DNA of 64,000 nt from Serratia proteamaculans_D (lineage in GTDB: Bacteria > Pseudomonadota > Gammaproteobacteria > Enterobacterales > Enterobacteriaceae): the NCBI RefSeq assembly GCF_049959315.1, contig NZ_CP188201.1; one strand, 5' to 3'. Below the pieces are notes generated by a model, which worked only from the letters and a program-made list of their open reading frames with translations, did no database searches and was not told the DNA's origin. The translations under genes and the position numbers were made by a program. Below, in pieces: positions 7,902 through 16,568 of the stretch; position 1 is the stretch's first letter; each line of letters starts with the position of its first letter.

Positions 7902-10532
7902 TTACTCTTTAGGGATGGCGGTGCCCCATTCACGCCAGTCTTTGGGCTCTTCCGCATTCAGCATAAAGTGCTTGTGCGGCGTCGCCTTCGGCGCCAGCGG
8001 AATACTCGGCGGAGTGGCAAAGGCAATGCCACCGCGAATGAACTGCTGGAAGGTCCCGCTCTTGATTACCCCACCGGTCAGACCGAACTGCAGGTTGTAG
8101 CCGGAGGCCAGCCAGAACACGCTGTTGTTACGCACCAGATACTGGTACTTCTTGCTGATGCGCAGCGCGACGTGGATACGATCGGACATGGCACCCAGAT
8201 AGAAGCCGGTGACGGTACCCACTTCCACCCCGCGGAACAGCACCGGGGTGCCAATCTGCAGCGAGCCGGTTTCGGCTGCGTCGAGGATCACGCTCAGGCC
8301 GTCCTGGTAGCGCGAGTCGGTAATCGTGGCCTCTTGCAGTTCAAAGCTGCGCAGTTCGCGCCCACGGCCCGGCTCTACGTTAATGTAGGGCTGCAACAGG
8401 GTGTCAAGGTTGCTGACCCCGGCGGCGGAAATCTCCGGTGAAACTATGGAGAACCGGCTGCCAAGACGGGCGAAGGTCTGCACGTATTCCGGGTACAGCA
8501 CCGCCTTGACCAACACTTCATTACGCTCTGGCGCCAATTTTAGCGAATCTACCTGGCCGATATCGATACCGAGATAACGCAGTGGCATGCCTGGCGACAG
8601 CTTGCTGGCATCGTAGGTTTTCAGGATTATCTGGCTGCCCACCGCGCGGGCGGCGGTTTCCGTGGCGTACAGCACGCGTTTTGCACCTTTGCTCAGCGTG
8701 ACGCCCTGCAAATTATCGAAACTGATAGCTCCTTTCAGCGCCCGGTTGAGCGGTGAAGCCTGTACCGTCAGACCGCTGCCATTCAGTTGTACCTTGGCAC
8801 CGCCTTCGGCCCAGAAGATGCTTTCACTGGTCAGCAGCTTGCGGTATTCCGGGCTGATATAAACATCAACTTCAAATTCGTTGGCCTTTGGACGCACGTT
8901 AACAATCTCGCCCACCTGGAATTTACGGTACAGCACCACCGATCCGGCTTGCACGTCCGGCAGGCTGACGGCGGTCAGCGTCAGGGTTGGCGCAGGGCTG
9001 TTGCCGATGATACCGGCCTCGGCCTTTTCACTATTGCCATACAGCGGATACTGCCCGACAGGCTCGCCCTTGCTGCCGGGGATGATACGCACGCCACCGT
9101 CCAGCCACTCTTGCGCGCTGGCCCCCAGCACTTCCATGCCGTCCAGGCCCAGTTTGACGTCGACGCGGCTATTGACCACGAACTTGCTGTCTTTGTGCAG
9201 CAGGCGGCGATATTGGGCATCGACGGCGGCCGTAAATACCACGCCGTTGTCCGTCAGGGCGCGACTCATCACCTGACCGACCTTAACGCCGTGCACCACC
9301 AGCGGTTGGCCAACGTCGATTCCGTAGCTTTGCGGTGCGTTCAGCGTCACGGTCAGCACGCCAGGTTGTTGCAGCAGGGTTTCGCTGCTGTCCAGCACGT
9401 TGAAATGCTGTTGCGGTTCACCCTCGCCCGGTACCAGTTCCAGCGTATTGCCGGTTAGCAACTGGCTGAGTTTGGCGTCGTTAAGGCTCAGGCGTGGGCT
9501 GCGCATGACAATTCGCGTGCCGCTGCGCATTAAATCCACCACCGACGGGTCGATGGTCAGTTCACCGGTGACCTTACTGTCCTGTTGCAGCGTCAGCTTG
9601 GTCAGTGTACCCACCTGTAATCCCTGATAAATCAGCGGCGTGCGGTTTTCACTCAGGTTATTGCCGCTCGGCAGATCCAGAGTGATGTTCACGCCGCGCT
9701 GGCTGTGTGCCAGATCCGGATACAGGGTATAGCTTTGGTCGGCCTTGGCCTGCTGGCCGTCAGGCGGTGAGTCAAAGGCAATGGCGCCGTTGACCAGAGC
9801 GGCCAGGCTTTCCATCTGCACCGAGGCACCCGCCAGGCTGAAATCACCCTTGAAGCCCGAGACGTTCCAAAAACGGCTGCTGCCCTTCACCAGATTGGCA
9901 AAGCGGCGGTCGATCAGGACGTCGATAGTGACGCCTTTATTGCCTTCGGCGATGGTGTAGTCATACACCTTGCCAACGGGGATCTTGCGGTAATACACCA
10001 GCGAACCGGTGTTGAGCGAGCCGAGATCGTCAGCGTGCAGATGAATCATCAACTCACCGGTGTTCAGCCGGTATTTGGGCTGGGTATCGAGCGCGGTAAA
10101 GTGGGTCTTCGGCTGCCCGGTCCCCGGCATCATGCCGATATAGTTGCCGCCCACCAGCGCATCCAGGCCAGACACGCCTGCCAGAGAGGCTTTGGGCGTC
10201 ACCAGCCAAAACTGGGTGCCGTCGCGCAGGGAGTCTTCCAGATCGCTCTTGATGCTGACTTCGACCACAATGCTGCGCAGATCCTTGCTCAGGCTGATGC
10301 TCTGTACGGTGCCCACTTCCACCCCCTGATAACGTACCGGAGTACGCCCAGCGACAATGCCCGCCGCGGACTGGAAATCAATGGTCACCGTGGTACCGCG
10401 TTCCTGGAAATTGTTATAGACCAGCCACCCCGCGATCAGCAGGGCGATAAACGGCAGTAACCAGAATGGCGAAATACGGCGCTTGTTTTTGACCCGCGCT
10501 TCAGTCGGTGTATTCGGCGTTTCCTGTTGCAT
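7902..10532 (-). CDS. letB: LetB (YebT), seven-MCE-domain lipid transport tunnel protein
   Basis: LetB is an inner-membrane-anchored periplasmic protein whose stacked MCE rings form a tunnel for lipid movement between inner and outer membranes. The sequence has one N-terminal membrane helix (about residues 19-39, SPFWLLPFIALLIAGWL) and then repeated MCE units, recognisable by recurring phrases such as GTPVRYQGVEVG, LIYQGLQVGT, LVVHGVKVGQV, VLYRKFQVGEI, LRYLGIDIGQV and VLFRGVEVGTV. The length of 876 residues matches E. coli LetB (877). ATG at 10532 has GGGA upstream and is preferred to ATG at 10538. The gene overlaps the end of letA by about 32 bases. Confidence 0.93.
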   Translation of the reverse strand: MQQETPNTPTEARVKNKRRISPFWLLPFIALLIAGWLVYNNFQERGTTVTIDFQSAAGIVAGRTPVRYQGVEVGTVQSISLSKDLRSIVVEVSIKSDLEDSLRDGTQFWLVTPKASLAGVSGLDALVGGNYIGMMPGTGQPKTHFTALDTQPKYRLNTGELMIHLHADDLGSLNTGSLVYYRKIPVGKVYDYTIAEGNKGVTIDVLIDRRFANLVKGSSRFWNVSGFKGDFSLAGASVQMESLAALVNGAIAFDSPPDGQQAKADQSYTLYPDLAHSQRGVNITLDLPSGNNLSENRTPLIYQGLQVGTLTKLTLQQDSKVTGELTIDPSVVDLMRSGTRIVMRSPRLSLNDAKLSQLLTGNTLELVPGEGEPQQHFNVLDSSETLLQQPGVLTVTLNAPQSYGIDVGQPLVVHGVKVGQVMSRALTDNGVVFTAAVDAQYRRLLHKDSKFVVNSRVDVKLGLDGMEVLGASAQEWLDGGVRIIPGSKGEPVGQYPLYGNSEKAEAGIIGNSPAPTLTLTAVSLPDVQAGSVVLYRKFQVGEIVNVRPKANEFEVDVYISPEYRKLLTSESIFWAEGGAKVQLNGSGLTVQASPLNRALKGAISFDNLQGVTLSKGAKRVLYATETAARAVGSQIILKTYDASKLSPGMPLRYLGIDIGQVDSLKLAPERNEVLVKAVLYPEYVQTFARLGSRFSIVSPEISAAGVSNLDTLLQPYINVEPGRGRELRSFELQEATITDSRYQDGLSVILDAAETGSLQIGTPVLFRGVEVGTVTGFYLGAMSDRIHVALRISKKYQYLVRNNSVFWLASGYNLQFGLTGGVIKSGTFQQFIRGGIAFATPPSIPLAPKATPHKHFMLNAEEPKDWREWGTAIPKE

Positions 10533-11751
10533 GTGCATCCCAAATCAATCGGCTATCCAGCCACTCTACGGCAAGAATAGTTAAAATAACCGCAGACCCA
10601 AAATAAAAGGCTGCCGGCCCCATAGTAAAAGATAACAATTGGTCGCGATTCACCAGCGACATCATTAACGAAATAACAAACAGATCGAGCATTGACCAAC
10701 GGCCGATCCAGGTGACCAGGCGCAGCAGGCGAATACGCGTTCTCAGGCTGTGCGAGGTCTTGAAATGAATACTCAGCAGCAAGGTGATCAGCACGATGAC
10801 CTTGGTAAAGGGCACCAGTACGCTGGCAATGAACACGATGGCGGCGATCGGCACATTGCCGGAAGTCGCCAACGAAACCACTCCGGAGAAGATGGTGTCT
10901 TCCATTCGTGCACCATTGGCATAAATGATGGAGATCGGCATCAGGTTGGCCGGGATCAGTAAAATCATCGCCGCAATCAGCGCCGCCCAGGTTTTTTGCA
11001 GGCTATAGGGCTGCCGATGACACATCGGAATATGGCAGCGCGGACAACGCCCACGTTGGTCTGGATAGCCGGTGAAATGGCAGGACAGACAGATATGCAG
11101 CGCCGTTGGCAGGCCTTTCGGTTGTTCCTGCGGATAGTAGCGTTCCCACAGCTGCTCCAGATTGACGTGGATCAGCGTCAGGATGCTGAGCAGGGTGAGC
11201 GCCAGGTAAGCGATCAGCGCGCTGCCGGCCTGGATATCGGCATATTCTTTCACTTTGATGGTCGCCACCGCCATGCCGATCAGGTAAATATCGAGCATCA
11301 CCCACTCTTTCAAGCGATCGAGCATCAGCAGCACCGGGCGCAGGTTCATGCCCAGTGCGTGGCCGAAACGCAGATACAGCAGCGACAACGCCAGCGTCAG
11401 TGGGGCGCCAATAGTGCAAAACGCTACCATGCTGGCGGTGATAGGATCACCCTGGTGGCTCATCTGCCAGATGCCTTCGAGCAGGCTGGCGTCAATGCGC
11501 ACCCCCAGCAGGCGGATGCTGATCAGCGGCTGGCTGAAAGCGAAGGGCATCAACAGCAGCATGGTGACCGCCATAGCGGTCAGCCGGGTCATCGACCAGT
11601 CACGGCCACTGACCACCTTGGCATCGCAGCGCGGGCAGTAGGCCGCCTGTTTGTTGCTTAGTGGCGGTAACACAAACAGCAGGTCGCATTCGCAACAGCG
11701 CTGGTGGCGTGCTTTGGATAGCGGGCCGGTGATCGCGTGTATTTTCATCAT
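10501..11751 (-). CDS. letA: LetA (YebS), inner-membrane partner of LetB
   Basis: This 416-residue polytopic membrane protein of the PqiA/LetA family works with LetB in lipid transport. It has two zinc-ribbon-like Cys clusters, each before a membrane block: CCECDLLFVLPPL...YCPRC at the N terminus and CLSCHFTGYPDQRGRCPRC near residue 215. About eight membrane helices follow the family pattern. Its 3' end overlaps the start of letB, so the pair is co-transcribed and probably translationally coupled. Confidence 0.93.
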   Translation of the reverse strand: MMKIHAITGPLSKARHQRCCECDLLFVLPPLSNKQAAYCPRCDAKVVSGRDWSMTRLTAMAVTMLLLMPFAFSQPLISIRLLGVRIDASLLEGIWQMSHQGDPITASMVAFCTIGAPLTLALSLLYLRFGHALGMNLRPVLLMLDRLKEWVMLDIYLIGMAVATIKVKEYADIQAGSALIAYLALTLLSILTLIHVNLEQLWERYYPQEQPKGLPTALHICLSCHFTGYPDQRGRCPRCHIPMCHRQPYSLQKTWAALIAAMILLIPANLMPISIIYANGARMEDTIFSGVVSLATSGNVPIAAIVFIASVLVPFTKVIVLITLLLSIHFKTSHSLRTRIRLLRLVTWIGRWSMLDLFVISLMMSLVNRDQLLSFTMGPAAFYFGSAVILTILAVEWLDSRLIWDAHATGNAEYTD

Positions 11752-11994
11752 GACAAAAAACTGCCCCTGAGCTCGCCGTATCAGTTAGCGTAGTTGAAAA
11801 ATAAATCTGTCCGTGCCTTATAGGGCCAAGCACCGGGCGGCAAAACAGGGTTTCTGAGCGGCAAACATACCTTGCCCGGTAGGGTTTTGTGAAGCAACAG
11901 ATGATTAACCTTGTGGCTATACGCATTTAATGCTTATTTTATAGGGCTTAAGACTTGGGCTAGTGGCCTTCTTCACTGTATTAATGGTTAACAC
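11752..11994. other. Divergent spacer letA / msrC
   Basis: These 243 bases separate the leftward letAB-rsmF unit from the rightward msrC gene and must hold both promoters. No operator with a clear consensus was seen. An AT-rich segment (11925-11990) precedes msrC. Confidence 0.35.
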
Positions 11995-12492
11995 ATGACA
12001 AAAGAACAATTCTACGCGGAATTAAAACGTGATTTGTGCGCTCTGCTCGACGGGGAAACCAACTTTATCGCCGCGTTGTCCAACGCCAGTGCGCTGATCA
12101 ACGAGCGCCTTGACGACGTTAACTGGGCCGGATTTTACCTGATGGACGGTGCTCAACTGGTGCTGGGTCCATTCCAGGGGAAAATCGCCTGCGTGCGTAT
12201 TCCGGTTGGCAAAGGTGTGTGTGGCAGCGCAGTGGCGGAAAAACGCGTGCAGCGCGTTGGCGATGTCCATGAGTTCCCTGGTCATATAGCCTGTGACGCA
12301 GCCAGTAATGCAGAAATTGTGCTGCCGCTCGAAGTTGGCGGTCAGATTATCGGCGTTCTCGATATCGACAGCACAGTTTATCAACGTTTCGACGAACAGG
12401 ACGAAAGGGGCCTGGAAGCAGTGGTGGCGGGGCTTTGCGCGCAGCTGGAACAGTGTGATAGTGCGAAATATGTCACTGTAACGGCAAGTTGA
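11995..12492 (+). CDS. msrC: Free methionine-(R)-sulfoxide reductase (GAF domain)
   Basis: This 165-residue cytoplasmic enzyme consists of a single GAF domain. It reduces free L-methionine-R-sulfoxide with thioredoxin. Family motifs are visible: NWAGFYLMDGAQLVLGPFQGKIACVRIPVGKGVCG with the active cysteines (IACVRI, GVCGSA), and later GHIACDAASNAEIVLPL with the third Cys, followed by GVLDIDS. E. coli MsrC (YebR) has the same length and lies beside proQ in the same order. Confidence 0.93.
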   Translation: MTKEQFYAELKRDLCALLDGETNFIAALSNASALINERLDDVNWAGFYLMDGAQLVLGPFQGKIACVRIPVGKGVCGSAVAEKRVQRVGDVHEFPGHIACDAASNAEIVLPLEVGGQIIGVLDIDSTVYQRFDEQDERGLEAVVAGLCAQLEQCDSAKYVTVTAS

Positions 12493-12504
12493 TCTACGGT
12501 TAAC

Positions 12505-12539
12505 GTGGCATTTACCGATGGCGTCATTATAATGACGCC
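12505..12539 (+). promoter_or_regulatory. Putative proQ promoter inside a perfect 20-bp palindrome
   Basis: A perfect palindrome GGCGTCATTATAATGACGCC occupies 12520-12539. Its centre contains TATAAT (12528-12533), an exact -10 hexamer. GTGGCA at 12505-12510 is a 4/6 -35 match at 17-base spacing. The predicted start of transcription is about 45 bases before the proQ ATG. Whether the palindrome is an operator is unknown. Confidence 0.5.
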
Positions 12540-12587
12540 TGTTCATGCCTGCGCTGGTTGGCAAACCCGTTGTAATCAGGAAATTTC

Positions 12588-13298
12588 ATGGAAAATCAAC
12601 CTAAGTTGAACTCTAGTAAAGAAGTCATTGCTTTTCTTGCCGAGCGTTTTCCGCTCTGCTTTAGCGCCGAGGGCGAAGCTCGCCCGTTGAAAATCGGTAT
12701 TTTTCAGGATCTGGTCGAGCGTGTTCAGGGGGAAGAAAACCTAAGCAAAACGCAATTGCGTTCTGCACTGCGCCTGTACACCTCAAGCTGGCGTTACCTG
12801 TACGGCGTCAAAGTTGGCGCTCAGCGCGTTGATTTGGACGGCAACCCGTGCGGTGAGCTGGAACAGCAGCATGTCGATCATGCCCGTCAACAGCTTGAAG
12901 AAGCAAAAGCGCGAGTTCAGGCACAGCGTGCCGAGCAAAACGCCAAAAAACGTGAAGCTGCCGGTGAATCAGCCGCTGCGGAACCTCGTCGTCCACGTCC
13001 AGCCGGTAAAAAACCTGCTGCGCGTCGCGAAGGCGGAGCCGCTCCGGAGAACCGCAAGCCGCGCCCACAAACTCGCCCACAGCCCGCTCGCCAACCTCGT
13101 GAAGTCAAAGAGGAAAGCCAGCAGCGTCGTGTGCCAGTCACGGATATCTCTAAACTGCAAATTGGCCAGGAAATCAAAGTCAGAGCAGGCCAGAGTGCGA
13201 TGGATGCAACCGTACTTGAAATCGCCAAAGATGGCGTACGTGTGCAGCTCTCTTCCGGTCTGGCGATGATTGTGCGCGCAGAACACTTGCAGTTCTGA
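12588..13298 (+). CDS. proQ: RNA chaperone ProQ
   Basis: This 236-residue global RNA-binding protein has the three parts of enterobacterial ProQ. There is an N-terminal FinO-like domain (about 1-120, with [22 protein letters not shown] and [17 protein letters not shown]), a basic Pro/Arg/Lys-rich linker (about 121-180), and a C-terminal Tudor-like domain ([17 protein letters not shown] ... [16 protein letters not shown]). It binds small RNAs and mRNA 3' ends and affects osmoregulation through proP in E. coli. prc follows after 19 bases, as in E. coli. Confidence 0.96.
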
Positions 13299-13317
13299 TA
13301 CGGAGGCCAACCAAGGC

Positions 13318-15354
13318 ATGAACAAATTTGTCAGATTAACAGCAGTCGCGGGTCTGTTGTGGGCGGGTGTCAGTTACGGAGCGGAACCAGCCAACATCCG
13401 CATCGATCAACTGCCTCAGCTGCAGCAGGAACCGCAACATGCAACGGTGAGTGAGCGCGTAACTTCGCGCTTCACTCGCTCTCATTACCGCCAGTTCACC
13501 CTCGACGCGGACTTTTCAGGCAAGATCTTCGATCGTTACCTGAATATGCTGGACTACAGCCATAACGTGCTGCTGGCCTCCGACGTGGCGCAATTCGCCA
13601 ACAAGCGTAACCAAATTGGCGAAGAGCTGAAAAGCGGTAAGCTGGACACGCCATACGCGCTGTACAATCTGGCGCAGAAACGCCGTTTTGAGCGTTACAC
13701 CTATGCATTGTCGCTGCTGGAAAAGCCAATGAGCTTCACCGGCAACGACACTATCGATCTCGACCGTGGCAAAGCGCCGTGGCCGAAAGACAAGGCCGAA
13801 CTGGACAGCCTGTGGAATGCGAAAGTCAAATATGACGAGCTGAACCTCAAACTGACCGGCAAGACCGACAAGGAAATTCGTGAAACGCTGACCAAGCGCT
13901 ATCAGTTCGCCATCAAGCGCCTGACGCAAAGCAACAGCGAAGACGTTTTCCAACTGGCGATGAATGCCTTTGCGCATGAAATCGACCCGCATACCAACTA
14001 TCTTTCCCCACGTAATACCGAACAGTTCAACACCGAGATGAGCTTGTCGCTGGAAGGGATCGGTGCGGTGTTGCAGATGGATGACGATTACACCCTGATC
14101 AACTCTATGGTGCCGGGTGGCCCGGCGGCGAAGAGCAAGGCGATCACCGTGGGTGACCGTATTGTCGGCGTTGGCCAGGCGGGCAAGCCGATGGTCGATG
14201 TGATCGGCTGGCGTCTGGACGACGTGGTTTCCCTGATTAAAGGGCCGAAGGGCAGCAAGGTGCGCCTGGAGATCCTGCCGGCCGGCAAGGGCACCAAAAC
14301 CCGAGTGGTCACCTTGACCCGTGAGCGTATCCGTCTGGAAGACCGCGCGGTGAAAATGACCATCAAGACCGTCGGTAAAGAGAAAGTCGCGGTGATGGAT
14401 ATCCCGGGCTTCTACGTGGGCCTGACCGATGATGTGAAAGTTCAGTTGCAGAAGATGGCCAAGCAGAACGTCAAGAGCCTGATCATCGACCTGCGCACCA
14501 ACGGTGGCGGCGCACTGACCGAAGCGGTATCGCTGTCCGGCCTGTTCATTCCGAGCGGCCCGGTAGTGCAGGTGCGTGACAACAACGGTAAAGTGCGTGA
14601 AGACGCGGACACCGACGGCGTGACCTATTACAAGGGGCCGCTGGTGGTACTGGTTGACCGTTTCAGCGCCTCGGCTTCCGAGATCTTTGCCGCAGCAATG
14701 CAGGACTATGGTCGCGCGCTGATCGTCGGTGAACCGACCTTCGGTAAAGGTACCGTGCAACAGTATCGCTCGCTGAACCGCATTTACGATCAGATGCTGC
14801 GTCCGGAATGGCCGGCATTGGGTTCGGTGCAATACACCATTCAGAAGTTCTACCGCGTTAATGGCGGTAGTACCCAACGTAAGGGTGTTACCCCGGATAT
14901 CCTGATGCCGAGCGGCGTCGATCCGGCGGAAACCGGTGAAGCGTTTGAAGATAACGCCATGCCGTGGGACAGCATCAATGCGGCGACCTACACCAAAACC
15001 GGGGATATGAAGCCGTTTGAGCCTGAACTGCTGAAGGATCATGAGCAGCGTATCGCCAAGGATCCTGAGTTCCAGTACATCGCGCAGGATATTGCTCATT
15101 ACAAGGCGCTGAAGGACAAACGTAACATCGTCTCACTCAACCTGGTTCAGCGCGAGAAAGAGAACCACGATGATGACGCTACCCGTCTGCAACGTGTTAA
15201 TGATCGCCTGCAGCGTGCCGGTAAAAAGCCGCTGAAGGCCCTGGAAGACTTGCCGAAGGATTACCAGGAACCTGACCCATATCTGGATGAAACCGTGCAT
15301 ATCGCACTGGATCTGGCGCACCTTGATCAGGCGCAGCCGGCGGCAGCGAAATAA
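13318..15354 (+). CDS. prc: Tail-specific periplasmic protease Prc (Tsp)
   Basis: Prc is a C-terminal processing peptidase (family S41) that degrades misfolded or ssrA-tagged proteins in the periplasm and, with NlpI, trims MepS. The ATG at 13318 gives 678 residues (E. coli 682), starting with a signal peptide (about 1-21, GVSYGAEP). A PDZ domain lies near residues 235-320 (GIGAVLQMDDDYTLINSMVPGGPA). The catalytic Ser is in RFSASASEIFAAAMQDY and the Lys in PTFGKGTVQQY. A terminator follows directly. Confidence 0.96.
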   Translation: MNKFVRLTAVAGLLWAGVSYGAEPANIRIDQLPQLQQEPQHATVSERVTSRFTRSHYRQFTLDADFSGKIFDRYLNMLDYSHNVLLASDVAQFANKRNQIGEELKSGKLDTPYALYNLAQKRRFERYTYALSLLEKPMSFTGNDTIDLDRGKAPWPKDKAELDSLWNAKVKYDELNLKLTGKTDKEIRETLTKRYQFAIKRLTQSNSEDVFQLAMNAFAHEIDPHTNYLSPRNTEQFNTEMSLSLEGIGAVLQMDDDYTLINSMVPGGPAAKSKAITVGDRIVGVGQAGKPMVDVIGWRLDDVVSLIKGPKGSKVRLEILPAGKGTKTRVVTLTRERIRLEDRAVKMTIKTVGKEKVAVMDIPGFYVGLTDDVKVQLQKMAKQNVKSLIIDLRTNGGGALTEAVSLSGLFIPSGPVVQVRDNNGKVREDADTDGVTYYKGPLVVLVDRFSASASEIFAAAMQDYGRALIVGEPTFGKGTVQQYRSLNRIYDQMLRPEWPALGSVQYTIQKFYRVNGGSTQRKGVTPDILMPSGVDPAETGEAFEDNAMPWDSINAATYTKTGDMKPFEPELLKDHEQRIAKDPEFQYIAQDIAHYKALKDKRNIVSLNLVQREKENHDDDATRLQRVNDRLQRAGKKPLKALEDLPKDYQEPDPYLDETVHIALDLAHLDQAQPAAAK

Positions 15355-15376
15355 CGCAGCCGAGTACCAGCAAATG

Positions 15377-15404
15377 AAAAACGCACCTTCGGGTGCGTTT
15401 TTTT
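15377..15404 (+). terminator. Rho-independent terminator after prc
   Basis: The stem ACGCACC / GGTGCGT closes on a TTCG tetraloop and runs into seven T. It lies 22 bases after the prc stop codon and ends the proQ-prc unit. Confidence 0.9.
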
Positions 15405-15519
15405 ATGGGAGCTCCGGAGGAAGTTGAGTAATCCACACCGTTAATTTTACGCAAAAATACCCACCGTTTTGCGCAACAATCGTTTACAATTTGAAAAGTA
15501 TTGCTAAAGCGCCGTTTTT

Positions 15520-15534
15520 GTAAAGTTTCGTATT
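15520..15534 (+). promoter_or_regulatory. CpxR box before htpX
   Basis: GTAAAGTTTCGTATT matches the CpxR consensus GTAAA-N5-GTAAA in the first half and GTA in the second. E. coli htpX is a known Cpx regulon member, which supports the call. The site lies about 26 bases upstream of the -35 hexamer of the promoter below. Confidence 0.6.
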
Positions 15535-15559
15535 TTTAGTAGGTTAATGGCGTGCAACT

Positions 15560-15590
15560 CTTGAAACTGTGACGAATGCCCATACCATCT
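15560..15590 (+). promoter_or_regulatory. Sigma-32-type (heat-shock) promoter of htpX
   Basis: CTTGAAA at 15560-15566 followed after 12 bases by CCCATACC (15579-15586) resembles the heat-shock consensus CTTGAAA-N11-16-CCCATnTA. The first element is perfect and the second keeps CCCAT. E. coli htpX is heat-inducible, so the site is in the expected place. Confidence 0.6.
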
Positions 15591-15641
15591 AGGGTATCCG
15601 AGGCAGCGTTTTGTTAACATTTATGAGGAAGTAAACATTTT

Positions 15642-16520
15642 ATGATGCGTATAGCTCTGTTCCTGCTCACCAACCTGGCGGTGATGTTGGTTTTCGGGCT
15701 GGTGCTCAGCCTGACAGGAATCCAATCCAGTAGCGTTCAGGGCCTGATGATCATGGCCGGTCTGTTTGGTTTCGGCGGCTCGTTTGTCTCACTGCTGATG
15801 TCCAAATGGATGGCGCTGCGCTCCGTCGGCGGGGAAGTGATTGAACAACCGCGTAACGAGACCGAAAACTGGCTGCTGGAAACGGTACGCCGTCAGTCGC
15901 AGCAGGCAGGCATTGCCATGCCGCAGGTGGCTATTTATCACGCACCGGACATCAACGCCTTCGCCACCGGTGCGCGCCGTAATGCGTCACTGGTTGCCGT
16001 CAGCACCGGCCTGCTGCAAAGCATGAGCCGTGATGAAGCGGAAGCGGTTATTGCTCACGAAATCAGCCACGTTGCCAATGGCGATATGGTCACCATGACG
16101 CTGATTCAGGGCATCGTGAACACCTTCGTGATCTTTATCTCTCGTCTGATCGCACAGGCCGCCGCCGGCTTCCTGGGCAACCGTGACGGCGAAGGGGAAG
16201 GCAACGGCAACCCGATGATCTATTTCGGTGTGTCGATGGTTCTGGAGCTGGTATTCGGCATCCTGGCCAGCATTATCACCATGTGGTTCTCGCGTCATCG
16301 TGAGTTCTATGCCGATGCAGGCTCCGCCAAACTGGTAGGCCGCGAGAAGATGATCGCCGCACTGCAACGGCTGAAAACCAGCTATGAGCCGCAGGAAGCG
16401 GGCAACATGATGGCGTTCTGCATCAACGGCAAATCCAAGTCGTTCAGCGAACTGTTCATGTCGCACCCGCCGCTCGATAAACGTATCGAAGCGCTACGTT
16501 CAGGTCAGTATCTGAAGTAA
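15642..16520 (+). CDS. htpX: Membrane zinc metalloprotease HtpX
   Basis: HtpX is a 292-residue inner-membrane protease of family M48 that cuts misfolded membrane proteins, overlapping with FtsH. Two N-terminal membrane helices (about 4-24 and 34-56) precede the zinc site HEISH near residue 140; two further hydrophobic helices follow, then the third ligand region SRHREFYADAGSAKL. The ribosome site GAGGAAG lies before ATG 15642. Upstream CpxR and sigma-32-type sites fit its stress regulation. Confidence 0.96.
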   Translation: MMRIALFLLTNLAVMLVFGLVLSLTGIQSSSVQGLMIMAGLFGFGGSFVSLLMSKWMALRSVGGEVIEQPRNETENWLLETVRRQSQQAGIAMPQVAIYHAPDINAFATGARRNASLVAVSTGLLQSMSRDEAEAVIAHEISHVANGDMVTMTLIQGIVNTFVIFISRLIAQAAAGFLGNRDGEGEGNGNPMIYFGVSMVLELVFGILASIITMWFSRHREFYADAGSAKLVGREKMIAALQRLKTSYEPQEAGNMMAFCINGKSKSFSELFMSHPPLDKRIEALRSGQYLK

Positions 16521-16533
16521 CCCTGATAACGTT

Positions 16534-16561
16534 AAAAACCCCGGCTCGCCGGGGTTTTTTT
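16534..16561 (+). terminator. Terminator between htpX and yebQ
   Basis: AAAAACCCCGGC-TC-GCCGGGGTTTTTTT is a strong GC stem with A and T flanks. It can work in both directions and separates the convergent htpX and yebQ genes. Confidence 0.9.
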
Positions 16562-16568
16562 ATGTCCG

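Noticed and set aside
13516..15099. 527-codon open frame on the minus strand opposite prc
   Set aside because: It lies wholly inside prc, has His/Gln-rich composition typical of antisense frames in GC-rich genes, and shows no domain or ribosome site.
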